Assembly: GCF_023555375.1 (NCBI RefSeq)
Contig: NZ_JAJSEE010000007.1
Span: forward strand, 118,422 to 182,421
Length of the DNA stretch: 64,000 nucleotides
Reading direction: 5' to 3'
Source of the DNA: Guyparkeria hydrothermalis
GTDB taxonomy: Bacteria; Pseudomonadota; Gammaproteobacteria; Halothiobacillales; Halothiobacillaceae
This document shows, in pieces, positions 25,929 to 35,532 of this stretch. Both the position numbers and the translations under genes were made by a program. Position 1 is the first letter of the stretch. Each line of letters starts with the position of its first letter. The notes beneath the pieces were generated by a model. The model had not been told where the DNA came from. It ran no database searches and saw only the letters and a list, made by a program, of their open reading frames with translations.

Positions 25929-26175
25929 CTCGATGAGTTGGCAACGTCTCTGGCAGCCGGGCTATTTCGCGATCCGGGCACCGCAGCGCCGGCGGGTAAC
26001 GGTCCGCCGAGGGCGGCAACACCAAGCGGGAGCAAGCCCGGCTGCCCCAGCGGGCGGGCCGCCAAGGACCCACCTGCGGCGTTGCCGCCCTTGTGAAGGA
26101 CTCGGCCCTTCACTACGGACGGCGTCTTGCATCTGGGCCCTTGGCGACCCGCAGAGACATCGCCAAATCATCGAG
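25929..26175. repeat. Fold-back repeat element, copy A (247 bp)
   Basis: Ends CTCGATGAGTTGGCAACG... (25929-25952) and, inverted, CTCGATGATTTGGCGATG... (26152-26175) match at 21 of 24 positions. The interior from about 26072 shares a block with the element at 42852-43177 (CTGCGGCGTTGCCGCCC; CTTGCATCTG; CCGCAGAGAC). It fills the gap between rodA and mltB and encodes nothing convincing. Confidence 0.75.
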
Positions 26176-26181
26176 CGGCCC

Positions 26182-27321
26182 CTAACGATCGTGCCCCAGG
26201 AAACTGCGTTGCGTGCGGATGCTCATCAGCATACCCAAACCCACCATGATGGTCACCAGCGCGGTGCCGCCGTAGCTCATCAGCGGCAGGGGCGCACCGA
26301 CCACCGGCAACAGCCCCAGCACCATGCCGGCATTGACCAGCACGTAGACCATGAAGGTCATCGAGATCGAGGCCGCCAGCAGCCGCCCCTCGACCGACTC
26401 GGCGTGTTCGGCGATCCACAGCCCGCGCCAGATGACGGCGAGATACAAGAGGAACAGCACCAGCAGCCCCATCAGGCCAAACTCCTCGGCGTAGACCGCG
26501 AGGATGAAATCCGTGGTTCCCTCGGGCAGGAAGTCGAGGTGCGACTGGGTGCCCTGCAACCAGCCCTTGCCCCAGACACCGCCTGAACCGATCGCGATCA
26601 TCGACTGGATGGTGTGGTACCCGGCGCCGAGCGGGTCGCTGGCCGGGTCGAGCAGGGTCAGCACGCGCTCCTTCTGGTAGGCGTGCATGACGAAGAACCA
26701 CATCACCGGCATCGCGGCGGTGGCCAGCGCCAGAAAGCCGCCGATGTACCACCAGGACAGGCCGGCGAAGAACAGCACGAACAGCCCCGAGGCCATGATC
26801 AGGAGCGACGAGCCCAGGTCCGGCTGGCCGGCGATCAGGACGGTGGGGATGCCCACCGCAAGCATCGCGACCACCACGTCTAGCGGTCGCGGCGGCAGGG
26901 GGCGACGGGCGAGGAACCAGGCGATCATCATCGGCATGGCCACCTTCATCAGCTCGGCCGGCTGGAAGCGGATCACGCCCAGATCGAGCCAGCGCTTTGC
27001 CCCGCCACCCATGTCGCCCACCAGCCAGACGGCGACCAGCATCAGCACCACCGCGGCATAGAGCCAGGGTGCGACGGCGAAAAACCAGCGCTGCGGGATC
27101 TGCGCAATCAGCAGCATGAGCCCGAAGCCCAGGCCGAGGCGCACGATGCTGCGCTCGACCCAGGCATCGCTCTGCTCGGCAGCCGAGTAGCCGGCCACCA
27201 CGCCGATCATGGCGATCAGCGCGACGAAGAACAGCAGCACCGGGTCGAGCTTGAACACAGAGCGCAGCGTGGCCCCGAGCCGGTCGCCCAGGCGGATGGG
27301 TTGCAGACGGTCAACGGCCAT
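26182..27321 (-). CDS. rodA: Rod-shape peptidoglycan glycosyltransferase RodA
   Basis: A 379-residue SEDS-family protein with about 10 membrane helices that polymerises lipid II during elongation together with PBP2. Diagnostic motifs: KRWLDLGVIRFQPAELMK, the catalytic Asp region in GQPDLGSSLLI, EGTTDFILAVYAEEFG and the C-terminal PLPLMSYGGTAL. It follows mrdA by three bases. Confidence 0.96.
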   Translation of the reverse strand: MAVDRLQPIRLGDRLGATLRSVFKLDPVLLFFVALIAMIGVVAGYSAAEQSDAWVERSIVRLGLGFGLMLLIAQIPQRWFFAVAPWLYAAVVLMLVAVWLVGDMGGGAKRWLDLGVIRFQPAELMKVAMPMMIAWFLARRPLPPRPLDVVVAMLAVGIPTVLIAGQPDLGSSLLIMASGLFVLFFAGLSWWYIGGFLALATAAMPVMWFFVMHAYQKERVLTLLDPASDPLGAGYHTIQSMIAIGSGGVWGKGWLQGTQSHLDFLPEGTTDFILAVYAEEFGLMGLLVLFLLYLAVIWRGLWIAEHAESVEGRLLAASISMTFMVYVLVNAGMVLGLLPVVGAPLPLMSYGGTALVTIMVGLGMLMSIRTQRSFLGHDR

Positions 27322-27324
27322 GAA

Positions 27325-29163
27325 TCAGTCCCCGTACTCGGAAAATTCGGGCTGGACGTCGGCGTCCGGCTCGACATCGAACCAGAAATCCATCACCTGT
27401 CGGGCGATGGGCGCGGCCGTCCCCGACCCGCTACCGCCGTGCTCGGCGATCACGGCCACCGACAGCTTGGGGTCGTCGAACGGCGCGAAGCCGACGAACA
27501 GGGCATGGTCGTGCAGCCGTCGTTCAAGCTCCTCGGCGTCGTATTCCTCGTCCTGGGCCACCGAGAACACCTGTGCCGTGCCGGTCTTGCCGGCAATCGG
27601 GTACGGCGCCTCGATCTTGTGGGCCGTGCCGCGCTCGTGGCCGACCACCGCTCGCATCGCCTCGCGGGCACGTTGCCAGTAGGAGTCGCTCGAGAGCGTC
27701 AGGCGGGGCTGCAGCTCGCGGTCGTCGGCGACCAGCCACGGCACGTGCCGCACCCCGGAGAGCGCCAGCGTCGAGGTCATGTCGGCCAGTTGCAGGATGG
27801 TCGAGAGCATGTAGCCCTGGCCGATGCCGGCAATCACCGTCTCGCCGGGGAACCACACCTGCTGCTTGACCCGCTGCTTCCAGTCGCGCGAGGGCATCAG
27901 GCCCGCCCGCTCGCCGGGCAGGTCGATGCCGGTCTGCTGCCCAAGACCGAACCGGGTGAAGAACTCGTGCATCCGGTCGATGCCCATGCGGTAGGCGAGA
28001 TCGTAGTAGTACACGTCGACCGAGCGGAACACGGATTCCTCGAAATCGACCCAGCCGTGGCCCCACTTGCGCCAGTCGCGATAGCGGTGGTCGTTGCCCG
28101 GGATCTGGTAGTACGGGCCGGCGAAGAAGCGCTCGTCGGGATCGAGCAGGCCATATTCCATGCCCGCCAGCCCCATCACCGGCTTGATGGTCGAGCCCGG
28201 CGGGTAGGTGGCAGTGGTCGCGCGGTTATAGAGCGGACGGTCCGGGTCCTCGAGCAGGTCGCGGTAGGCCTGGTGGCTGATGCCGTCGACGAACAGGTTG
28301 GGGTCGAACGACGGCCGGGAGACCATCGCGCGGATCGCCCCGTCACGCGGGTCCTGGGCGACCACCGCCCCGGCGTACTCGCCCAGGGCGGCGGCCGCCA
28401 CGCCCTGCAGGCCGACGTCGATGGTCAGGGCGATGTCCTCGCCCGGCACCGGCCGCTGGGTCTCGAGCACCTTGACCTCGCGCCCGAGCGCGTCGACCTC
28501 GACGATCCGGTACCCCGGCTGGCCGTGCAGACGATCCTCGTACTGGCGTTCGATGCCCGTCTTGCCGACGTACTGCGTGCCCTGGTAGGCGTCCGGATCG
28601 AGACGCTTGACGTCCTCGGCGTTGATCCGACCGACGTAACCCACCACGTGGGCGAGCAGCTCGCGGTACGGGTAGACCCGCTTGAGGCTGGAGACGATCT
28701 CGGTCCCGGGAAGCCAGGGCTTGAGCCGCGCAAGCCGCGCCCGTTCGACCTCGTCGAGGTCGGCCTTGACCAGCACCGGGTCGAAGCGGCGACTGACCCG
28801 GATGCGCTCCTCGAGCGCCTCGACCGCGCGGGCGTCCAGCCTCAGCACGTCGGCCAGCATCGCCAGCTCCGCCGCCACGTCACGACTGTGCTCCGGGGTG
28901 ATCTGCACCTGGTAGGTCGCGACGTTGTCGGCCACCACCTCGCCCTGGGCATCGAAGATCCGGCCGCGCTCGGGCGGCACCACCACCAGGCGGGTCCGGT
29001 TCTGCTCGGCCTTGGCGAGATAGTGCTCGTGCTGGGCGATCTGCAGCCAGGCGGCCCGCCCCAGCAAGGTGAGGACGACCACGAGCGAGACCAGCGCCGC
29101 GAACAGGATTCGCAGCCGGAATACCCGCCTGGCCCGGCCATGATCATGGAGACGATCTAGCAT
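27325..29163 (-). CDS. mrdA: Penicillin-binding protein 2 (transpeptidase)
   Basis: A 612-residue class-B PBP of the elongasome. N-terminal membrane helix (about 17-38), pedestal with RGRIFDAQG and GYVGRINAED, transpeptidase domain with active Ser in PPGSTIKPVMG, the SxN-like region, and KTGTAQ. It cross-links glycan made by RodA. The start ATG 29163 gives normal length. First gene of the mrdA-rodA pair; ppa lies upstream on the same strand with a terminator between. Confidence 0.96.
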   Translation of the reverse strand: MLDRLHDHGRARRVFRLRILFAALVSLVVVLTLLGRAAWLQIAQHEHYLAKAEQNRTRLVVVPPERGRIFDAQGEVVADNVATYQVQITPEHSRDVAAELAMLADVLRLDARAVEALEERIRVSRRFDPVLVKADLDEVERARLARLKPWLPGTEIVSSLKRVYPYRELLAHVVGYVGRINAEDVKRLDPDAYQGTQYVGKTGIERQYEDRLHGQPGYRIVEVDALGREVKVLETQRPVPGEDIALTIDVGLQGVAAAALGEYAGAVVAQDPRDGAIRAMVSRPSFDPNLFVDGISHQAYRDLLEDPDRPLYNRATTATYPPGSTIKPVMGLAGMEYGLLDPDERFFAGPYYQIPGNDHRYRDWRKWGHGWVDFEESVFRSVDVYYYDLAYRMGIDRMHEFFTRFGLGQQTGIDLPGERAGLMPSRDWKQRVKQQVWFPGETVIAGIGQGYMLSTILQLADMTSTLALSGVRHVPWLVADDRELQPRLTLSSDSYWQRAREAMRAVVGHERGTAHKIEAPYPIAGKTGTAQVFSVAQDEEYDAEELERRLHDHALFVGFAPFDDPKLSVAVIAEHGGSGSGTAAPIARQVMDFWFDVEPDADVQPEFSEYGD

Positions 29164-29200
29164 CGATTCGCTCGGGGCTCGCCGTTACACTGAAAACAAG

Positions 29201-29240
29201 CGCGGCCGACGGGGAAGCACCCCGCCGGCCGCGTCAATGC
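29201..29240 (-). terminator. Terminator after ppa
   Basis: A GC-rich stem (CGCGGCCGACGGGG against CCCCGCCGGCCGCG with one bulge) followed on the minus strand by CTTGTTTT. Confidence 0.75.
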
Positions 29241-29280
29241 AGTCATGTCGGACGCACACCACGCTCCGACTCGCACCGGA

Positions 29281-29811
29281 TCACTGCTGCTCGTGGCGGG
29301 CGATCGAGTCCTCGATCTCCTTGCAGGCCGCGGCCTTGTCGGCAAAGCCCTTGCACTCGACCCACTTGCCCGGCTCGAGCGCCTTGTACTGCTCGAAGAA
29401 GTGCTGGATCTGCTCGAGCAGGAAGCCCGGCAGGTCCTCGACCTTCTTGACGTCGTGGTAGTGCGGGGTGAGCTTGTCGTGCGGCACGGCGATGATCTTG
29501 GCATCGATGCCCGATTCGTCGGTCATCTCCAGCATGCCCACCGGACGCGCGCGGATCACCGAACCCGGCTGCAGCGGCAACGGCGCGACCAGCATCACGT
29601 CAACCGGATCGCCATCGTCGGAGAGCGTCTGCGGGATGAAACCGTAGTTGGTCGGGTAGTACATCGAGGTCGCCATGAAACGATCGACCAGGAGCGCGCC
29701 GGAATCCTTGTCCAGCTCGTACTTGACCGGCACGCCCTGCACCGGGATTTCGATAACGACATTGATGTCTTCCGGCGGGTTCTTGCCGGCGGAGATCTTC
29801 GACAGGTCCAT
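29281..29811 (-). CDS. ppa: Inorganic pyrophosphatase (family I)
   Basis: A 176-residue cytosolic soluble pyrophosphatase. The family signature [10 protein letters not shown] is present with its metal-binding aspartates, preceded by the active-site [12 protein letters not shown] segment and followed by [15 protein letters not shown]. Length matches bacterial hexameric enzymes. Start ATG 29811 is the family start; the long upstream open frame runs antisense through adk and is not coding. Confidence 0.96.
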   Translation of the reverse strand: MDLSKISAGKNPPEDINVVIEIPVQGVPVKYELDKDSGALLVDRFMATSMYYPTNYGFIPQTLSDDGDPVDVMLVAPLPLQPGSVIRARPVGMLEMTDESGIDAKIIAVPHDKLTPHYHDVKKVEDLPGFLLEQIQHFFEQYKALEPGKWVECKGFADKAAACKEIEDSIARHEQQ

Positions 29812-29847
29812 AGGGATCGGCCTCGATAGATTGCTGTTGAACTGAAG

Positions 29848-29889
29848 GGAAACTCTGCATGAATGCCATGCCATTCGTGCAGAGTTTCC
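29848..29889. repeat. Fold-back repeat reduced to its two ends, copy B
   Basis: GGAAACTCTGC-ATGAATGCCATG (29848 on) faces its inverted copy ending at 29889 with a four-base centre: a 42-bp near-perfect palindrome carrying the same terminal word as the elements at 47849 and 51454. It lies in the divergent ppa/adk promoter region. Confidence 0.8.
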
Positions 29890-30018
29890 GAAGAAACGGG
29901 AAGCCATCTCGCCGCAAGTCACGGCGTTTTGGTTATGATACCGTTTTTCGCCGGTCGACCGGAGTCCCGGTCTCGAATTCGGTCGGCAAAATCCACGGCT
30001 ATCAAGATCTGGAAAACC

Positions 30019-30684
30019 ATGCGAATCGTACTTTTGGGCGCCCCGGGTTCGGGCAAGGGCACGCAGGCGGCACGCCTGGTGGAACACTACAAGGTCCCGC
30101 AGATCTCCACCGGCGACCTGCTGCGCGCCGCCGTGGCCGCGGGCACCGAACTCGGTCTCAAGGCCAAGGCCGCGATGGACGAAGGCCAGCTGGTCAGTGA
30201 CGACATCGTACTGGGCATGATCCGCGAGCGCCTGGCCCAACCGGACACCCAGCGCGGTTTCATCCTCGACGGCTTCCCGCGCAACATCGCCCAGGCCGAG
30301 GCGCTCGACGAGATGCTCGAAGGCCTCGAGCGCCCGCTGGAGCTCGGCATCCTCCTGGACGTGCCGCTCGACAAGCTGATGAAGCGCCTGACCGGCCGCA
30401 TGACCTGCAAGGAATGCGGCGCGGTGTTCAATCGCTTCACCAATCCGCCGGATTCCGACCACCAGTGCGACCACTGCGAGCACGAACTGGTTCAGCGCAA
30501 CGACGACAACGAGGACACCGTGCGTCGCCGCCTGGAGGTATTCCAGGAGCAGACGGCGCCGTTGGTCGAGTACTACGAGCGCGACGGGCGACTGGCCCGC
30601 ATCGACGGCGAACGGGAAATCGACCAGATCGCGGCGGACTTCCGCGAGATCCTCGACCCGATCGCCCCGTCATCCGAGAGCTGA
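30019..30684 (+). CDS. adk: Adenylate kinase
   Basis: A 221-residue long-form adenylate kinase interconverting ATP, AMP and ADP. P-loop GAPGSGKGT at residues 7-15, AMP-site [14 protein letters not shown], and the LID. The LID carries four cysteines as C-x2-C-x16-C-x2-C (CKEC ... CDHC), the zinc-binding arrangement usual in Gram-positive enzymes; enterobacterial LIDs use a hydrogen-bond network instead. Divergent from ppa. Confidence 0.96.
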   Translation: MRIVLLGAPGSGKGTQAARLVEHYKVPQISTGDLLRAAVAAGTELGLKAKAAMDEGQLVSDDIVLGMIRERLAQPDTQRGFILDGFPRNIAQAEALDEMLEGLERPLELGILLDVPLDKLMKRLTGRMTCKECGAVFNRFTNPPDSDHQCDHCEHELVQRNDDNEDTVRRRLEVFQEQTAPLVEYYERDGRLARIDGEREIDQIAADFREILDPIAPSSES

Positions 30685-30693
30685 GCCCAACGC

Positions 30694-33036
30694 ATGGAGT
30701 CAGGGAAGACGCGCACGCCACTGGCCATCGCCATCGCCGCTGCACTCGGGGCCGGCGGACTGGCCGGGAGCCAATCGCTGCAGCCAGTCGAAGCGGCCTC
30801 GGGCGGCGAGTGGGGCCTGTGCCCGGCCTTCGGCCCGGAGCGCCCCGCCTACCAGCCATTGGCCGAGGGCGAGCCGGGCAAGGCCTCGGCCGACCGGGCC
30901 GAGTACGGCACTGACGGCACCGTCACCCTGATCGGGGATGCCATCGTCGACGAGCCGGGGCGGCGCGTGCGCGGCGAGCGGCTGATCTACCGGCAGGGCT
31001 CCGAGGCCAGCGTCTCCGCCGAGGGCAACCTCTGGCTGCAGACCGGCGACATGGCCGTGCAGGCCGAGCGCGGCGAGCTGAACCTCGACACGGACGCCGG
31101 GCGACTGGAGCGGGCGCATTACTGGCTGGAGAGCCAGCACCTCTCCGGCGTGGCCGAGACCATCGTCCAGGACGACCGGCAGCACTATCGCCTCGGCCAG
31201 GCGACCTTCTCGACCTGCCCGGCCGAAAAACGCGACTGGGAATTCCAGGCACGCGAGGTCAACCTGAACCGTGAGACCGGCCGCGGCGAGGCCTGGCACA
31301 CCACCTTGCGAGCCGGTGGCGTGCCGGTGTTCTACGCGCCGTATCTCAACTTCCCGATCGACGACCGGCGCCAGTCCGGCCTGCTCTACCCGACCTTCGG
31401 CAACAGCACCGAAGGCGGCTTCGAGTACGCCCAGCCCTACTACTGGAACATCGCGCCCAATCTCGACGCCACGCTCACCCCCACCCTGCTGACCAAGCGC
31501 GGTCTGGGCCTGGGCGGGCAGGTGCGCTGGCTGCACCAGTTCGGCAGCGAGGACCTCGGTCGTGACCAGCTCGATTTCTTCTACCTGCCCGACGACCGGG
31601 TCGAGGGCGGCTCGCGTTGGTCCCTGGGACTCGACAGCAGCGGGCGGGTCAATCCGGACCTCGACTACCGCGTCGACATCAATCGGGTCTCCGACGACCA
31701 GTTCTTCCAGGACTTTTCCACCAACCTGGAACAGTCGACCACCAGCCATCTCCGCAGCGACGTGCGACTCAACGCCCGCCCGGGCGGCGGCTGGAACCTC
31801 GGGTTGCTGGCGCAGCGCTACCAGACCATTAATCCCGACCTGAGCGAGTACCAGTACCCGTACCGAATCATGCCGCGGCTGACCGCCAGCAACCGCTTCG
31901 GCCTGGGGCAGTGGGGCGAACACGTCGCGCCCAGCTTGAGTGTGCGCGCGGACGTCACCCGGTTTGCCCACCCCTCGAGCGAACGCATCGTCGGCGATCG
32001 TGCGCATGCCGCGATCGGGCTTGGTCAGACCTTCGACGACACTTGGTACCGTCTGCGCCCGCAGGTCACGCTCGACACCACCAGCTACCACCTGGATGAC
32101 GCCGATCCCAACACGATTGACGGCAACCGGGCATTCGACACCAGCGCCACGCGCAGCGTGCCGATCTCCAGCATTGACGGCAGCCTGTTCTTCGAGCGCG
32201 CCTACGGTGAAACGGGTCGTTACCGCGCCCTGCTCGAGCCGCGGCTCTACTACCTGTACGTGCCGTACCGCGACCAGAGCGACATCCCGCTGTTCGACAC
32301 CGGGCAGCCGACGCTCAGCTACAGCCAGCTGTTCCGTCCCAATCGCTACTCCGGCGGCGACCGGATCGCCGACGAGAACGCCCTGACCTACGGCCTGTCC
32401 TGGTCGCTGATCGACACCCAGCAAGGCACCGTGCCGCTGTCGCTGCGCGTGGCCCAGCGCTACCGGTTCGAGGACTCCGAGACGGTGCTGCCGCCCAATT
32501 TCGCCACCCCGGAGACGCACCCGAGCTACCGAGAGGCAGGTGGCTCGACCGTGCTCGCCGAGGTCTACAGCGACGTCACTCAGAACTGGAACGGCTCGTT
32601 CACCGCCGAGTACGACACCGATCGGGAACGGGTCTCTCGCTCGCAGACGCGACTCGGCTATCGGGGAGAAGACAATCGCGTCCTGAATTTCTCCTGGTTC
32701 ACCCGCGAGGGCATCAACGAGTCGGACCGCGACTACCGCCAGGGCGACGTGTCGTTCGCCTGGCCGCTCTCACGGCGCTGGTCGATGCTCGGCCGGGTCG
32801 GCTACGACTTCGAGTCCGAGCAGGTGGTCCAGTCGCTGCTCGGCGTGGGCTACGAGTCCTGCTGCTGGTCGGCACGCCTGGCCTTCAAGCGCTACATCGT
32901 CCGACCGGACGTGGGTACCGACCTGGGCGACGATGCCGAGTACTCCAACGCCGTGGTCTTCCAGGTCGAGCTCAAGGGCCTGGGTGGCATCGGCGGCAAC
33001 CAGTTCCGCGACGACATCCTCGGCTTCGATCCCTGA
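30694..33036 (+). CDS. lptD: LPS-assembly protein LptD
   Basis: A 780-residue outer-membrane translocon that inserts lipopolysaccharide with LptE. A signal-peptide-like N-terminus (residues about 1-35), an OstA/LptA-like jellyroll (ADRAEYGTDGTVTLIGDA onward) and a 26-strand-type barrel. Cysteines are placed for the essential inter-domain disulfides: one near the mature N-terminus (GLCPAF), one at STCPAEKRDW, and the adjacent pair in YESCCWSARLAF. Such disulfides need DsbA and DsbC, and dsbC is at 13361. First of the lptD-surA-pdxA-rsmA series. Confidence 0.96.
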   Translation: MESGKTRTPLAIAIAAALGAGGLAGSQSLQPVEAASGGEWGLCPAFGPERPAYQPLAEGEPGKASADRAEYGTDGTVTLIGDAIVDEPGRRVRGERLIYRQGSEASVSAEGNLWLQTGDMAVQAERGELNLDTDAGRLERAHYWLESQHLSGVAETIVQDDRQHYRLGQATFSTCPAEKRDWEFQAREVNLNRETGRGEAWHTTLRAGGVPVFYAPYLNFPIDDRRQSGLLYPTFGNSTEGGFEYAQPYYWNIAPNLDATLTPTLLTKRGLGLGGQVRWLHQFGSEDLGRDQLDFFYLPDDRVEGGSRWSLGLDSSGRVNPDLDYRVDINRVSDDQFFQDFSTNLEQSTTSHLRSDVRLNARPGGGWNLGLLAQRYQTINPDLSEYQYPYRIMPRLTASNRFGLGQWGEHVAPSLSVRADVTRFAHPSSERIVGDRAHAAIGLGQTFDDTWYRLRPQVTLDTTSYHLDDADPNTIDGNRAFDTSATRSVPISSIDGSLFFERAYGETGRYRALLEPRLYYLYVPYRDQSDIPLFDTGQPTLSYSQLFRPNRYSGGDRIADENALTYGLSWSLIDTQQGTVPLSLRVAQRYRFEDSETVLPPNFATPETHPSYREAGGSTVLAEVYSDVTQNWNGSFTAEYDTDRERVSRSQTRLGYRGEDNRVLNFSWFTREGINESDRDYRQGDVSFAWPLSRRWSMLGRVGYDFESEQVVQSLLGVGYESCCWSARLAFKRYIVRPDVGTDLGDDAEYSNAVVFQVELKGLGGIGGNQFRDDILGFDP

Positions 33037-33144
33037 CCGCCGGGCATCGGCCCCAACTGCCCGGATGCGTTATGATCGCCCGAGCCCGGGTATCGTCACC
33101 CCGGAACATGACCGAATTTCAACGCCGCAACCGCGAGTAGATCC

Positions 33145-34575
33145 ATGCCCGTTTCGCACGCCCCGACACACCGCCACGCGCGTCGACCGCTGGCCGTGCT
33201 GGCCACCCTGCTGCTCACCGCCACCTCGATGACCCTGACCGCGTCACCGGCGGCCGCCCAGGCCAACGGTGGCTCGTCCGGCCAGCAGAACCCCGGCATG
33301 AGCGGCTTCCAGCCACTGGACCGCATCGTGGCCGTGGTCGATGACCGGGTGATCACCCAGCGCGAACTGCAGGCCGAGGTGGCCCAGTTGGGTGGCCAGG
33401 TGGATCTCGCCAACATGAGCCCGGCCGACCAGCAACGCCTCGGCGAGCGCGTGCTCGACCGCATGATCACCGAGGCGACCATGCTCGAGCGGGCCGACAA
33501 GATCGGCATCCAGATCGACGACACCCGCCTCAACCAGGCGCTCAACGGCATCGCCCAGCGCAACGGCATGAACCTTTCGCAACTGCGCGACGCCGTGGTC
33601 GGCCAGGGCCAGAACTGGGCCGAGTTCCGCGACGGCATCCGCGAGCAGATGCTGCTCGAGGAGCTGCAGAAGCGCGAGGTCTACAGCCAGATCAATGTCT
33701 CCGATCGCGACATCGACGCCTACATCGAGCAGCGCACCGGGGCGTCGGCCGAGCAGACCGAGTACCGCCTCGCCCAGATCCTGGTCTCGGTCCCCGAAAA
33801 TGCCTCGCCCGAGGCGATCGAATCGGCCCGCGAACGCGCCGAGGCGATCCGCGACGAGCTGCGCGACGGCGAGGACTTCGCCCGCGTCTCGGCCGAGCGT
33901 TCCGATGCGCTCAACGCCGACGAGGGCGGCGATCTCGGCTGGCGCGAACCGGCACGCATCCCGTCGCTGTTCCTGCCGGTGGTGCAGGACATGCAGGCCG
34001 GCGAGGTCAGCGAGATCATCCGCAGCCCGAACGGCTTTCACATCGTCAAGGTCAAGGACACGCGCAGCACCACCGGCACCGCGGCCGTGACGCAGTATCG
34101 GGCCGAACACGTCCTGCTGCGCCCCCGCCAAGACCGCGACCCGGCCGCCACCCGCGAGCTGGCCGAGCAGCTGCGCGCCCAGGTCGCCAGCGGCGAGACG
34201 ACCCTCGCCTCGGTCGCACGCGAATTCTCCGACGATCCGGGCTCCGCCCAGCGCGGCGGCGACCTGGGCTGGGTAAACCCGGAGGACATGGTGCCGGCGT
34301 TCGCGCAAGCCCTGGAATCGGTCCAGACCGGCGAGTTGAGCCCGGTCTTCGAAAGCCAGTTCGGCTTTCACTTCCTGCGGGTCAACGACCAGCGCCGCCA
34401 GGAGGTCTCCGGCGAGGACCTGCGCGAGCAGGCACGCAATGCCATCGGCGAGCGCCGCGCCGACGAGGAGCTGACCAAGTACATCCGCCGCCTGCGCGCG
34501 GAGGCCTACATCGAGAACCGCCTGACCGGCACCGTCAACGACGCCAGTGGCCAGCGTGCGCTTGGTCGTCAGTAG
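33145..34575 (+). CDS. surA: Periplasmic chaperone/prolyl isomerase SurA
   Basis: A 476-residue periplasmic chaperone for outer-membrane proteins. Signal peptide ends around AAAQA (residue about 38); SurA N-domain (LDRIVAVVDDRVITQREL), then two parvulin (PPIC) domains, the first around EYRLAQILVSVPENAS and the second around QYRAEHVLLRPRQDRDP, and a C-terminal helix. A Gly/Gln-rich linker precedes the N-domain. It overlaps the pdxA start by 29 bases. Confidence 0.95.
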   Translation: MPVSHAPTHRHARRPLAVLATLLLTATSMTLTASPAAAQANGGSSGQQNPGMSGFQPLDRIVAVVDDRVITQRELQAEVAQLGGQVDLANMSPADQQRLGERVLDRMITEATMLERADKIGIQIDDTRLNQALNGIAQRNGMNLSQLRDAVVGQGQNWAEFRDGIREQMLLEELQKREVYSQINVSDRDIDAYIEQRTGASAEQTEYRLAQILVSVPENASPEAIESARERAEAIRDELRDGEDFARVSAERSDALNADEGGDLGWREPARIPSLFLPVVQDMQAGEVSEIIRSPNGFHIVKVKDTRSTTGTAAVTQYRAEHVLLRPRQDRDPAATRELAEQLRAQVASGETTLASVAREFSDDPGSAQRGGDLGWVNPEDMVPAFAQALESVQTGELSPVFESQFGFHFLRVNDQRRQEVSGEDLREQARNAIGERRADEELTKYIRRLRAEAYIENRLTGTVNDASGQRALGRQ

Positions 34576-35530
34576 CGGCGAACCGGCCGGGATCGGCCCG
34601 GACCTGCTGCTCGCGCTGGCCGCCGACCCGGCCTTCACGCCGTCCGACGAACTGGTCGTCCTCGGCGACCGGGACGTGTTCGCCGCGCGCGCCGAGGCCC
34701 TGGGTCTGCCCTTCGACTGGCCGGCCGCGGACGACTCGGCCGCCACCTCAGCCGGCTTTCGCTTCCACCATCTGGCCGCGGCCAATCCGGTCACGCCGGG
34801 TCGGCTCGATCCGGGCAACGCCCGCCACGTGCTGGACATGCTCGATCACGCCGCCGATGGCTGCCGTGATGGCCGCTACGCCGCGATGGTCACCGCGCCG
34901 CTGCACAAGGGCGTGATCAACGACGCCGGCATTCCCTTCACCGGGCACACCGAATACCTCGCCGACCGGGTCGGCGGCACCCCGGTGATGATGCTGGTGG
35001 CCGACACCCTGCGCGTCGCGCTGGCCACCACCCACCTGCCCCTGGCCCGGGTGCCGGCCGCGATCACCGGCCAGACGCTGACCACCGTGATCGAGACGCT
35101 GCACGCGGCGATGGTCGACTGGCTGGGCAAGCCGCAGCCGCGCCTGCTGGTCGCGGGCCTGAACCCGCATGCCGGCGAATCCGGGCACCTGGGCGACGAG
35201 GAAATCCGCGTGATCGGCCCGACGCTCGAGGCGATGCGCGAACGCGGCATCCAGGCGATCGGCCCGCTGCCTGCCGACACCCTGTTCACGCCCCGCCACC
35301 TCGACGGCGCCGATGCCGTGCTGGCGATGTACCACGACCAGGGCCTGCCGGTACTCAAGTACGCCGGCTTCGGTCGGGCGGTGAACGTGACCCTGGGCCT
35401 GCCGATCGTGCGCACCTCGGTCGATCACGGCACGGCCCTGGACCTGGCCGGCAGCGGTCGGGCCGAGCACGGCTCGCTGGCCGAGGCGATCCGGCTTGCC
35501 GGCGAGATCACCCGGCGGGCGGCGGCCTGA
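34547..35530 (+). CDS. pdxA: 4-hydroxythreonine-4-phosphate dehydrogenase
   Basis: A 327-residue NAD-dependent enzyme of pyridoxal-phosphate synthesis (DXP-dependent route). GEPAGIGPD start motif, metal-binding histidines in GHTEYLADR and in MYHDQGLPVLKY, and TSVDHGTALDLAG are visible. Start is GTG at 34547 or, equally possible, GTG at 34556; both overlap surA. PdxJ is not in the window. Confidence 0.94.
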   Translation: MASVRLVVSSGEPAGIGPDLLLALAADPAFTPSDELVVLGDRDVFAARAEALGLPFDWPAADDSAATSAGFRFHHLAAANPVTPGRLDPGNARHVLDMLDHAADGCRDGRYAAMVTAPLHKGVINDAGIPFTGHTEYLADRVGGTPVMMLVADTLRVALATTHLPLARVPAAITGQTLTTVIETLHAAMVDWLGKPQPRLLVAGLNPHAGESGHLGDEEIRVIGPTLEAMRERGIQAIGPLPADTLFTPRHLDGADAVLAMYHDQGLPVLKYAGFGRAVNVTLGLPIVRTSVDHGTALDLAGSGRAEHGSLAEAIRLAGEITRRAAA

Positions 35531-35532
35531 CC

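Noticed and set aside
29281..30483. ppa reading frame extended to 400 residues
   Set aside because: The upstream part runs antisense through adk; the family start at 29811 gives normal pyrophosphatase length.
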